Assembly: GCA_041619575.1 (NCBI GenBank)
Contig: JBFKDP010000031.1
Coordinates: 1 to 19,368 of the forward strand
Length of the DNA stretch: 19,368 nucleotides
DNA from: Litorivivens sp041619575
Lineage (GTDB): Bacteria > Pseudomonadota > Gammaproteobacteria > Pseudomonadales > Spongiibacteraceae
Direction of reading: 5' to 3'
Shown piece after piece: positions 1-6,865 of the stretch. The notes under the pieces are model-generated. The model was not told the DNA's origin and did no database searches. It saw nothing but the letters and a program-made list of their open reading frames with translations. Made by a program: the position numbers and the translations under genes. Position 1 is the stretch's first letter; the number at the start of each line of letters is the position of its first letter.

Positions 1-732
1 ACTGGTCGGATAGCTGTTGTAAGGCACATGCACAAAGTGACTATTGCCAATGGGGTGAGGGTCATCGCCGGACAAAAAGTACATGGTCGCCATGTAATTC
101 AGTAGCGAGATCTGCACATCCAGCATGGAAATATCGACATGCTGACCAACCCCTGAGCGATCGCGCTCAATAATTGCAGCCATAACCCCCATCACACCAA
201 ACATACCGCCACCCAGATCCCCGATGGGGATACCGGCGCGCATGGGGTGAGCAGCATCGGAACCGGTGATTGACATGCCACCGCCAAATGCCTGTGCCAC
301 TTGATCAAAGGCCGGTCGTTTCGCCCCCGGCCCCTGTTCGCCAAAGCCGGTAATGGAACAGGTGATGATTTTTTCGTTTACCTTGCTCAGATGCTCGTAA
401 TCGATTTTCAGCTTGCTGGGCACACCCGCGGCGAAATTGTTAATTACAACATCCGAGGTTTTCACCAGTTCATAAAATAACTCCAGGCCCTTTTCACTTT
501 TCAGATCTATAGACATGGTGCGTTTGTTACGGTTTAGCGTAATGAAATAGGCACCCATTCCGTCGATGGAGTTTCGTGGGTCCGTTGCCAGTAACTTGCG
601 CGTTCCTTCACCCTGAAGCGGCTCCACCTTAATCATATCGGCGCCAAGATCCGCCAGGGTCATTGTGCAAAAAGGACCGGACAACATATGGGTTAGATCG
701 ATAATGCGGATACCGGCCAAAGGCTTATTCAT
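1..732 (-). CDS. CaiB/BaiF family III CoA-transferase (partial, C-terminus outside window)
   Basis: Seen: 244 codons from ATG at 732 read leftwards off the window edge with no stop. The N-terminus has the family III pattern: LAGIRIIDLTHMLSGP (residues 5-20), then LADLGADMIKVEPLQGEG, NRNKRTMSIDLKS and the active-site region RPAFDQVAQAFGG. Asp143 there is the expected residue for the glutamyl/aspartyl-CoA anhydride intermediate. Known: this family moves CoA between carboxylic acids without ATP in the cytoplasm, and members act on succinate, malate, itaconate, citramalate or carnitine. A GAGAG-rich ribosome site precedes the ATG. It is divergent from the LeuC-type gene, with a shared operator-like element at 843-862 between them. 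Inference: it activates a dicarboxylic or hydroxy-dicarboxylic acid made by the neighbouring hydro-lyase. The substrate cannot be read from the sequence. About 150 C-terminal residues are missing from view. Confidence 0.93.
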   Translation of the reverse strand, partial: MNKPLAGIRIIDLTHMLSGPFCTMTLADLGADMIKVEPLQGEGTRKLLATDPRNSIDGMGAYFITLNRNKRTMSIDLKSEKGLELFYELVKTSDVVINNFAAGVPSKLKIDYEHLSKVNEKIITCSITGFGEQGPGAKRPAFDQVAQAFGGGMSITGSDAAHPMRAGIPIGDLGGGMFGVMGVMAAIIERDRSGVGQHVDISMLDVQISLLNYMATMYFLSGDDPHPIGNSHFVHVPYNSYPTS

Positions 733-842
733 AACTCTCTCTCATTCTATAGACTGACGCGAAATGCGGTAGTTGCCGTTCTGCTGGCCACAGGCGAACT
801 GCAAAAAGCACAGCGGGAAACTGCCACCGAGGACCAATTAAA

Positions 843-862
843 TATAATGATATATCGTTATT
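843..862. promoter_or_regulatory. Putative operator element C (CoA-transferase 1 / leuC intergenic)
   Basis: TATA-ATGA-TATA-TCGT-TATT: three TATA-like half-sites at 8-bp spacing. Positions 843-853 are the 11-mer TATAATGATAT, which also occurs in elements B and D on the opposite strand. It lies between two divergent genes and abuts or overlaps the likely -35 box of the leuC promoter. This suggests repression of leuC by the cluster's GntR protein. The region is AT-rich, so some similarity could be chance. Confidence 0.55.
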
Positions 863-888
863 ACATTTGAGTAAAGTTATGCTAATAT
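861..888 (+). promoter_or_regulatory. Candidate sigma-70 promoter for leuCD-like genes
   Basis: A TTACAT hexamer (861-866) and TAATAT (883-888) are separated by 16 bases, about 50 bases before the chosen start at 941. The -35 box overlaps the end of operator element C, so a bound repressor would block it. Assigned by eye. An alternative -10 is the TATAAT at 843-848, but I see no good -35 for it. Confidence 0.4.
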
Positions 889-940
889 TCGCCCTATCAA
901 AGCGCGTCGCAATCAGATGCATACGGGGTCAAAACTGGGC

Positions 941-2344
941 ATGGCAAAAAACCTGCTGGATAAATTACTCGATTCTCATACGGTCAAAGTGATGGACGAA
1001 GACCACCGTATGATCTATATCGACCGCATTTTCCTGCACGAACGAACGGGTAGCATCGCACTGAAAAGCCTCGCTGCCAGCAAACGTAGCGTGCAGCGCC
1101 CCGAGCAAGTCTTCTGCACCATGGATCACATCGTCGACACTCACCCCGGCCGCGGCGACAGCACGCAAATGCCTTCCGGCCACCTGTTTATCGAAGCGAC
1201 ACGCCGCAGTGCCGCCGAGGCTGGCATTCGCCTGTTTGATATTGGAGATGCCGATCAAGGTATCGCCCACGTGGTATCTGCAGAACAGGGCATCGCCCTG
1301 CCCGGTCTAACCACAGTCTGCCCCGACAGTCACACCTGCACGCTGGGCGGCCTTGGCGCGCTGGCCTGGGGAATTGGCTCTACCGAAGCCGAACACGCCC
1401 TGGCGACAAAAACCCTGGTGCTAAAAAAAGCCAAAGCTATGCGCGTACATTTTAACGGTGCACTGGCAGCGGGCGTCACAGCAAAAGACATGATCTTGCA
1501 CCTCATTTCACAGTACGGCGCCAACGGCGGTGCGGGATACGCTGTCGAATTCTGTGGCCAGGCTGTTACTGACTTGTCGATTGAGGCGCGCATGACCCTG
1601 TGCAATATGGCCGTCGAATTTTCGGCCGTCACAGGTTTTGTGGCACCCGATGATAAGACGATCGACTATGTGAAGGGACGACCATTTGCCCCTAGCGGTC
1701 AAGCCTGGGACCAGGCCGTTTCCCACTGGCAAACCTTGCAATCAGACCCGGGCGCAGTGTTTGATCAGGAAATACATATCAATGCCTCAGACATTGAGCC
1801 CTCGGTCAGCTGGGGCACCAACCCCCAGCAGAGCGCAGGCATCGGACAGTGCGTTCCCTCCCCTGCGCATTTGGACAATCCCGACACACGTGCTGCCGTT
1901 GAGAAGGCACAAACCTATATGGATCTGCGGCCGGGACAAAAACTCGACAGCATCCGTATTGATGCTGCCTTTATCGGCTCCTGCACCAATAGCCGCATCA
2001 GCGATCTGCGCGCAGCGGCTGCCATGCTAAAGGGCAAAAAAATTGCCGATGGCATAGCCGCCGTTTGCGTGCCCGGCTCGAGTAAGGTCAAACAGCAGGC
2101 TGAATCCGAAGGCTTACATCAAATATTTATTGACGCTGGCTTCGAGTGGCGAGAGTCAGGCTGCTCCATGTGCTTTTACGCGGGCGGCGAGACCTTTGGC
2201 CCCGGCAAGCGCGTGATATCCAGCACCAACCGGAATTTTGAAGGCCGACAAGGGCCCGGCGTCAAAACCCACATTGCCAGCCCCCTGACAGTTGTCGCTT
2301 CCGCTCTGACCGGAAAAATTACGGATCCGAGGGAGTATTTATGA
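941..2344 (+). CDS. LeuC-type hydro-lyase large subunit (aconitase superfamily; probably alkylmaleate/citraconate hydratase rather than leucine biosynthesis)
   Basis: Seen: 467 residues from ATG 941, which aligns with the E. coli LeuC N-terminus (MAK..L.EKL.DAH). The in-frame ATG at 917 would add eight residues and has no ribosome site. The [4Fe-4S] ligands are Cys348 (GSCTNSR), Cys408 and Cys411 (GCSMC), one residue off the E. coli positions. The NRNFEGRQG block is present. Odd: the usual THGAFGALAFGIG motif reads TLGGLGALAWGIG, and the normally invariant stretch after CSMC (about LAMN..L.PGERCAST) reads FYAGGETFGPGKRVISST. Known: this family interconverts 2- and 3-hydroxy acids through alkenoates, and relatives hydrate citraconate or 2,3-dimethylmaleate. 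The leuCD-like pair sits between CoA-transferases with no leuA or leuB. Inference: it hydrates a substituted maleate in catabolism. The stop overlaps the next ATG by four bases (ATGA). Confidence 0.9.
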   Translation: MAKNLLDKLLDSHTVKVMDEDHRMIYIDRIFLHERTGSIALKSLAASKRSVQRPEQVFCTMDHIVDTHPGRGDSTQMPSGHLFIEATRRSAAEAGIRLFDIGDADQGIAHVVSAEQGIALPGLTTVCPDSHTCTLGGLGALAWGIGSTEAEHALATKTLVLKKAKAMRVHFNGALAAGVTAKDMILHLISQYGANGGAGYAVEFCGQAVTDLSIEARMTLCNMAVEFSAVTGFVAPDDKTIDYVKGRPFAPSGQAWDQAVSHWQTLQSDPGAVFDQEIHINASDIEPSVSWGTNPQQSAGIGQCVPSPAHLDNPDTRAAVEKAQTYMDLRPGQKLDSIRIDAAFIGSCTNSRISDLRAAAAMLKGKKIADGIAAVCVPGSSKVKQQAESEGLHQIFIDAGFEWRESGCSMCFYAGGETFGPGKRVISSTNRNFEGRQGPGVKTHIASPLTVVASALTGKITDPREYL

Positions 2345-3009
2345 GTAACACGCCCATTGTCGAACACTGCGGCGTAGCCGCCCCACTGCTACAGGCGAAT
2401 ATCGATACCGATGTAATTATTCCGTCGCGGGAAATGAAGCTCGTCTCCAAGGAAGGGCTCGGTGAAGGACTCTTTGCAAACTGGCGCTATACCTTGCCGG
2501 GCGGGCGCGAACCCAACCCGGATTTTTTGCTAAATCGACAGGAATACCGCGATACCAGCATATTGCTCTGCGGGAATAATTTCGGGTGTGGCTCATCACG
2601 TGAACACGCAGTTTGGGCGCTACGCGAATACGGCATTCGCGTGATCATTGCCCCCAGTTTCGGGGCTATCTTTTATAACAACTGCATCAACAATGGCCTG
2701 CTGCCCATCGCGCTCGACGAAGCGGATACTAAGCACATCGCCGACTGCTGTGAGGCCGATCCGCAAAACTTGAAGCCTGCTATCAATTTAAAGGAGCAAT
2801 GGGTTCGCTCACCCGACGGCAAGACCTATACCTTTTCTATCGAAGTCGCAGCAAAACACATGCTGATGAACGGGCTGGATCAGATAGGACTCAGCCTGCA
2901 AAATGCCGACTATATTGAAGCATTTGAAGAGACCGACCGCCGCGCTCGTAGCTGGGCATACCTGTCACCGACTAAAGATAATGACCTCAGAAGCGCCAAC
3001 GGTCTCTAG
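2341..3009 (+). CDS. LeuD-type hydro-lyase small subunit
   Basis: Seen: 222 residues. The N-terminal swivelling-domain signature NIDTDVIIP (about residues 20-28) is followed by ENFGCGSSREHA-like NNFGCGSSREHAVWAL, IIAPSFGAIFYNN and MNGLDQIGLSLQ, all diagnostic of LeuD. It is slightly longer than E. coli LeuD (about 200) because of a C-terminal tail. The substrate-recognition loop after DVIIP reads SREMKLVSKEGL instead of the usual KQFL-type sequence of isopropylmalate isomerase, matching the divergence seen in its partner. Translation is coupled to the large subunit by the ATGA overlap. Known: the small subunit supplies substrate-binding residues and forms a heterodimer with the cluster-bearing large subunit in the cytoplasm. 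Inference: the altered loop means a different side chain at C2/C3 of the malate, such as methyl or ethyl groups. A hairpin at 3092-3112 lies 82 bases after the stop. Confidence 0.9.
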   Translation: MSNTPIVEHCGVAAPLLQANIDTDVIIPSREMKLVSKEGLGEGLFANWRYTLPGGREPNPDFLLNRQEYRDTSILLCGNNFGCGSSREHAVWALREYGIRVIIAPSFGAIFYNNCINNGLLPIALDEADTKHIADCCEADPQNLKPAINLKEQWVRSPDGKTYTFSIEVAAKHMLMNGLDQIGLSLQNADYIEAFEETDRRARSWAYLSPTKDNDLRSANGL

Positions 3010-3091
3010 GCGCTTAAACAGCCAAACCTAAGAATCCAAGTCTAAGATACCGCACTGAGGCAGCGAGACGCCCCGGGGAAGTCGATCGCAC

Positions 3092-3112
3092 GCCGACAGC
3101 CTAGCTGTCGGC
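3092..3112. terminator. Hairpin at the convergent leuD / CoA-transferase 2 junction
   Basis: GCCGACAGC, a three-base loop CTA, then GCTGTCGGC: a perfect 9-bp GC-rich stem. The loop (3101-3103) is exactly the TAG stop codon of the minus-strand CoA-transferase. There is no clear T-run on either side, so intrinsic termination is uncertain. It could serve as a two-way terminator or 3'-end stabiliser for both convergent transcripts. Confidence 0.45.
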
Positions 3113-4297
3113 CTTCAAAATACCCTCATCAATCAGCTTCGTGATCTGCTCCTCAGTCAAGCCTGCATTGAAAAGGGCCTGCTGAGCACCCTCACCCTCT
3201 TTAGGCAAATCAAAGCGCACTTTCATGCGGCGGCCACCCATATCAACTGGAATCGCCGGCAGGCGGGTTTTTTCGCCGCTGTTGGGCAACGTCAGATCAA
3301 GCAATCCACCCGACTCATTGAGGTGAGGGTCATCAAACAGATCCGATGGCGACGCAATGGGAGCGAAAGGCAGGCCGGTTTTATCCAGTGCGGCCATCAG
3401 CTCGACCTTTGTCAAAGCGCCAAACCGTTCACGAATAACGGGCAAAATTCGATCGCGCTGTGCAACGCGCTCGTTATTCTTCTCAAGCGTCTCGTCAGCA
3501 GCAAAGTCTGTAAAGCCAAAAGCCTCACAAAACAGTCGCCACTGAGTATCGCTGACCACACCCACAAACACCTGTTCCGCATCGGCGGTATCGAAGATAT
3601 CATACACAGCCCAGGCCGAAGTGCGCACCGACATCGGTTGCGGCGCAACACCACTGACAGACTGCTGGGCCATATGCTGCCCCACCATAAATGCCGTGCT
3701 TTCGTAGAGCGAACTTTTGACTTTTTGGCCCCGACCCGTGCGATGGCGCTCTTCCAGTGCAGCAAGAATAGCTATCGCGCCAAACATGCCACCGGTGATA
3801 TCGATCACCGACGAACCGGCGCGCATGGGCTTGCCTGGCAAGCCCGTCATATAGGCCAAACCACCCATCATTTGGGTAACCTCGTCCAATGCAGTGCGGT
3901 GCTGATAAGGCCCGTCAAGAAAGCCTTTTAAAGAGCAGTAGATAAGACCGGGATTGCGCTCGCTCAGCGCCTCGTAGGAAAAGCCGAGCTTGTCCATCGC
4001 CCCGGGCCTAAAGTTTTCGATCAAGATATCCGCGTCCGCAATAAGATCAAGAGCTACGGACTTTCCCTCTTCCGATTTTAGGTCGATGCAAAGGCTTCGT
4101 TTGTTGCGGTTATACATCGGGAAGTAACCGGCTCCCGAGCCTTTCAGGCGGCGAGTATTGTCGCCGGTGAGAGGCTCGACTTTCAGTACGTCTGCCCCCA
4201 AGTCTGCCAATAGAACACCTGCGGCAGGCCCCATCACCATATGCGTAAATTCGATAACCTTGATGCCACTTAAGGGCAAAGCCTGCTGTTCAGACAA
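3101..4297 (-). CDS. CaiB/BaiF family III CoA-transferase 2
   Basis: Seen: 398 residues if started at the TTG at 4297, which has a GGGAG ribosome site eight bases upstream and gives the usual family length. The ATG at 4387 would add 30 residues not typical of the family and put the start beside operator element B. Motifs are LPLSGIKVIEFTHMVMGP (residues 7-24), LADLGADVLKVEP, NRNKRSLCIDLKS, IENFRPGAMDKLG and RTALDEVTQMMGG. Asp138 is the predicted catalytic aspartate. Known: the family catalyses reversible CoA transfer between acids through an enzyme-bound acyl anhydride. Divergent from it is an HMG-CoA-lyase-like gene, a frequent CaiB partner. Inference: it makes the malyl- or citramalyl-type CoA ester that the lyase splits. 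With CoA-transferase 1 there are two such enzymes, so they may handle different acids or different donor steps. Confidence 0.92.
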   Translation of the reverse strand: MSEQQALPLSGIKVIEFTHMVMGPAAGVLLADLGADVLKVEPLTGDNTRRLKGSGAGYFPMYNRNKRSLCIDLKSEEGKSVALDLIADADILIENFRPGAMDKLGFSYEALSERNPGLIYCSLKGFLDGPYQHRTALDEVTQMMGGLAYMTGLPGKPMRAGSSVIDITGGMFGAIAILAALEERHRTGRGQKVKSSLYESTAFMVGQHMAQQSVSGVAPQPMSVRTSAWAVYDIFDTADAEQVFVGVVSDTQWRLFCEAFGFTDFAADETLEKNNERVAQRDRILPVIRERFGALTKVELMAALDKTGLPFAPIASPSDLFDDPHLNESGGLLDLTLPNSGEKTRLPAIPVDMGGRRMKVRFDLPKEGEGAQQALFNAGLTEEQITKLIDEGILKADS

Positions 4298-4398
4298 CTC
4301 GTATTCTCCCGAAATAATGCTCAAAAAATTTCGGCCAAGGCGGGCACCCGCCTGCGGCGCAGTCGCTATGACAACTTCCCATGTCACCCAGCATTTGA

Positions 4399-4419
4399 TA
4401 TTATGTTATATCATTATAG
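4399..4419. promoter_or_regulatory. Putative operator element B (CoA-transferase 2 / lyase intergenic)
   Basis: TATT-ATGT-TATA-TCAT-TATA followed by G, again three half-sites at 8-bp steps. Positions 4408-4423 (ATATCATTATAGCTTT) are identical over 16 bases to 18726-18741 in element D. On the minus strand it contains TATAAT about 115 bases before the TTG start of the CoA-transferase, so it may include that gene's -10 box. Confidence 0.6.
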
Positions 4420-4469
4420 CTTTATTAATCAACATTGACATCGATAGATGTCTGCAGAGCGGAATGACA

Positions 4470-5390
4470 ATGGATATAGAAATCAGTGAAGTTGGCCCAC
4501 GCGACGGCCTACAGAGCATTGACACCATTATGTCCACCGAGGACAAAAAGGCGTGGATTGCCGCGGAAGCCACCGCCGGTGTCAGCGAAATTGAAGTGGG
4601 CTCATTTGTGCCGGCCAAGGTCTTGCCGCAACTTGCCGATACCGCTGAACTGGTCGCCTATGCGCGCACCCTCCCCGGTTTGACCGTTGCTGTACTTATC
4701 CCCAACCTGCGCGGTGCCGAAAACGCCATCAAAGCGGGCGCACACAAGATGGCTATTCCGCTGTCCATCAGCGAAACCCACAGCCTGAAAAATGTTAAGC
4801 GCTCCCACGAGCAAATGTTCGCGGAAATTGAACGCATCGTCGAACTAGTGGCGTCACTGCCTCAAGACCAACGCCCCAAGTTCGAGGTGGGACTGTCGAC
4901 CGCCTTTGGCTGCACGATTGAAGGCGCTATTCCAGAGGACAAGGTGGTCGCTATTGCAGAGAAAGTTGTATCGCTCGGCGTCGACGAAGTCGGCCTGTCA
5001 GATACAACCGGCTACGGCAATCCCGCCCAGTTAAAGCGCTTGACCAAACGCATTTGGGAGACCTGCGGCCGCGAAAAGCTTAACGGTGTGCACCTGCACA
5101 ATACCCGTGGCCAGGGTCTGGCCAATGCCCTTGCTGCCGTCGACATTGGTCTGACCACCATCGACAGCAGCCTTGGCGGGATTGGCGGATGCCCCTTTGC
5201 GCCCGGCGCCAGCGGCAATATTGTGACGGAAGACCTGGTCTTTATGCTCGAAGCGATGGGATTGAAGACAGGTATTGATCTGAACAAACTGCTTGCCGTT
5301 CGCGAAGAGGTACAACGGCTTCTACCCAACGAAGAAATGTATGGTTTTACTTCCGCCGCCGGCTTACCCAAGGGCTTTCAGCAGAGCTGA
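4470..5390 (+). CDS. Hydroxymethylglutaryl-CoA lyase-like / citramalyl-CoA-lyase-like enzyme (DRE-TIM family)
   Basis: Seen: 306 residues from ATG 4470, with GCGGA six bases upstream; ATG 4464 is a close alternative. The reading frame stays open back to 4158, but that part overlaps the divergent gene and its control region. Motifs are VGPRDGLQ (Arg11, Asp12), IEVGSF (Glu42), LSDTTG, the metal ligands HLH (His208, His210) and the HMGL signature GGCPFAPGASGN with catalytic Cys241. Human HMG-CoA lyase has HCHDTYG where this has HLHNTRG, a change I associate with bacterial paralogues next to CaiB genes. Known: the family performs retro-aldol/retro-Claisen cleavage of 3-hydroxyacyl-CoA, for example HMG-CoA to acetoacetate plus acetyl-CoA. 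Inference: it cleaves a substituted malyl-CoA to a 2-oxoacid and an acyl-CoA. It could instead be a true HMG-CoA lyase for leucine catabolism, but no other genes of that route are nearby. Confidence 0.9.
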   Translation: MDIEISEVGPRDGLQSIDTIMSTEDKKAWIAAEATAGVSEIEVGSFVPAKVLPQLADTAELVAYARTLPGLTVAVLIPNLRGAENAIKAGAHKMAIPLSISETHSLKNVKRSHEQMFAEIERIVELVASLPQDQRPKFEVGLSTAFGCTIEGAIPEDKVVAIAEKVVSLGVDEVGLSDTTGYGNPAQLKRLTKRIWETCGREKLNGVHLHNTRGQGLANALAAVDIGLTTIDSSLGGIGGCPFAPGASGNIVTEDLVFMLEAMGLKTGIDLNKLLAVREEVQRLLPNEEMYGFTSAAGLPKGFQQS

Positions 5391-5502
5391 CTGCCCTACA
5401 CACGAAGTCAAAAAATCGTTCAGCCGCAGGGCTTGCAATCAGCTCTTAGCGTTCGCGGGACTATACAAGGCAGATAAACAATCTGGTATTTACAAAGACA
5501 TC

Positions 5503-5526
5503 GTGCTGCCAGGCAACTGGCAGCAC
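5503..5526. terminator. Strong hairpin between convergent lyase and FAD monooxygenase genes
   Basis: GTGCTGCCAG, loop GCAA, CTGGCAGCAC: a perfect 10-bp stem with a GNRA-type tetraloop (as read on the plus strand), 13 bases past the monooxygenase stop and about 113 past the lyase stop. There is no clear T-run on either strand. It is best read as a shared two-way terminator or mRNA 3'-end stabiliser. Confidence 0.55.
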
Positions 5527-5538
5527 CTTCGCTGGAAT

Positions 5539-6741
5539 TCAGGCAACCTGCAAGCTTTCTCTCACACAATTGATCATGGCGCGCTCCATTAAAAAGGCTT
5601 TGGCCTTGACCGGATCGGCGGCCGTTTCCATCAACATTTTCTGGCGCTTATCCTGAATATCCTTATCGGTTGATTCCATGAGCTTTTTATTTTCAATGGT
5701 GTGATTTTGAACGAACCTGACGGCCAGTTCGCGGCGCTGCCGATCATAATGGGCGAACTCAGGTTCGTAAGCTACACCCTCCTTGGTAATACGCACCAAT
5801 CTCTCGGCAAGGTTAAAGGCATCGTGCAAACCGCCATTCATGCCCATGCCACCCAAAGGATTATTGATGTGACAGGCATCGCCAGCGAGTACAACGCGAT
5901 CTTTGTAGTAGGTTTCTGAAACACGCTGGTGAACGTTATACAGGGTCCGATGCCCGATATCGTATTCGGAGCCCTTGTCGTAAAGATGCTTCAATCGCGC
6001 CTGAATATAGCTGTCTGATAGCAGCACATCTTCAGTATCTCCCGGCTTGGTCGGCCACAGGACACGCCAGAGCTTGTCGGTCCGCAAAATGACGCACCAC
6101 TCATCGGGATCAGACACGTAATTGACGTAGGAAAGATTTTCAAACACATCCTCAAAAGGAAATGCCGTGCTGACGACGAGAAATTTTTCGTCGTAGGTAA
6201 AACCGCCGAAACCGATACCAGCCGATTTGCGAACGTTGCTCGAAGCACCATCGGTGCCTACCAGGAAAGACGCCATCATTGATTTGCGGCCTTCAGGCGT
6301 CCCAACGTCAACCTCGACCCCACCATCCACGTTTTTGCAGCCGATGACTTGATGGGAAAAAAGCACTTGTGCGCAATCGTAGTCCTTCAGTCTATCATTG
6401 ACGATATGGGTCATTTCGTACTGTTCAAGCTGCAGACGGAAGGGAAACTTTGTCTCGTCTTGAATGAGCGCCATATCGAACTCGGCCACTTCATCAGTGC
6501 GCCGGTCACGGTATTGATATTTATCGACCTTCAGACCTTTCTCAAACATGGGCTTGGCAACACCCAGCGTATCAAGCATTTCCAGTGACGGCGGGTGAAA
6601 GGTTGACGCCCGTAAATCGATTGGTAGCGAAGCGTGCTTTTCCAGCAGAATAACTGGCACATTGTGCTGCGCCAGATAGAGGGCAACAACGGAACCTGCG
6701 GGGCCAGCTCCAGCCACTATGATGGGATGCGTACTACTCAT
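5539..6741 (-). CDS. FAD-dependent aromatic-type monooxygenase (PHBH/UbiH family)
   Basis: Seen: 400 residues with all three group A flavoprotein motifs: GAGPAG (Gly11, 13, 16) with Glu34 at the end of the second strand, the DG motif VGTDGASSNVRK (Asp164-Gly165), and the GD motif LAGDACHINNP (Gly287-Asp288) followed by GGMGMNGGLHDA. Length is normal for the family. Known: such enzymes use NAD(P)H and O2 to hydroxylate phenols, quinols or hydroxypyridines; some, such as the vitamin B6-pathway enzyme MHPCO, also open the ring. It is separated from gntR by 124 bases and has a partial operator-like match at 6751-6761, so it may have its own promoter. Inference: it oxygenates a ring or conjugated intermediate of this pathway. 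Substrate is unknown; no ring-cleavage dioxygenase is visible, so this enzyme is a candidate for ring opening. Confidence 0.88.
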   Translation of the reverse strand: MSSTHPIIVAGAGPAGSVVALYLAQHNVPVILLEKHASLPIDLRASTFHPPSLEMLDTLGVAKPMFEKGLKVDKYQYRDRRTDEVAEFDMALIQDETKFPFRLQLEQYEMTHIVNDRLKDYDCAQVLFSHQVIGCKNVDGGVEVDVGTPEGRKSMMASFLVGTDGASSNVRKSAGIGFGGFTYDEKFLVVSTAFPFEDVFENLSYVNYVSDPDEWCVILRTDKLWRVLWPTKPGDTEDVLLSDSYIQARLKHLYDKGSEYDIGHRTLYNVHQRVSETYYKDRVVLAGDACHINNPLGGMGMNGGLHDAFNLAERLVRITKEGVAYEPEFAHYDRQRRELAVRFVQNHTIENKKLMESTDKDIQDKRQKMLMETAADPVKAKAFLMERAMINCVRESLQVA

Positions 6742-6750
6742 GTGAATACC

Positions 6751-6761
6751 TATATCGTAAT
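6751..6761. promoter_or_regulatory. Weak operator-like match upstream of FAD monooxygenase
   Basis: TATATCGTAAT closely resembles the right part of element C (TATATCGTTAT at 851-861). Only one full TATA half-site is present and it sits 10 bases from the start codon. It may be a secondary binding site or chance. Confidence 0.25.
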
Positions 6762-6829
6762 CCTGGCAGTTGCAGCTGCTAGAGCCCCCGCTCCCCGCTT
6801 GCCGCTTACTGCGATTTGATTAGACCTCG

Positions 6830-6851
6830 TTCAGTGTTGGTTCTCACTGAA
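6830..6851. terminator. Weak hairpin after gntR
   Basis: TTCAGTG, 8-base loop, CACTGAA: a 7-bp stem 14 bases past the gntR stop on the minus strand, with no T-run. Possible weak terminator or processing site between gntR and the FAD monooxygenase. Confidence 0.25.
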
Positions 6852-6865
6852 TTTGCTCGCGGATA

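Noticed and set aside
917..940. Upstream in-frame ATG for the LeuC-type gene
   Set aside because: No ribosome site, and the ATG at 941 matches the family N-terminus (MAK..L) and length.
941..3009. Leucine biosynthesis operon
   Set aside because: No leuA or leuB, catabolic neighbours, and departures from motifs that isopropylmalate isomerases keep.
3323..3931. A 202-codon plus-strand frame inside CoA-transferase 2
   Set aside because: No recognisable domain; it is antisense to a clear enzyme gene and composition-driven.
4158..4469. Open frame extending the lyase gene upstream
   Set aside because: It overlaps the divergent CoA-transferase and its control region; HMGL homology begins at MDIEISEVGPRDG.
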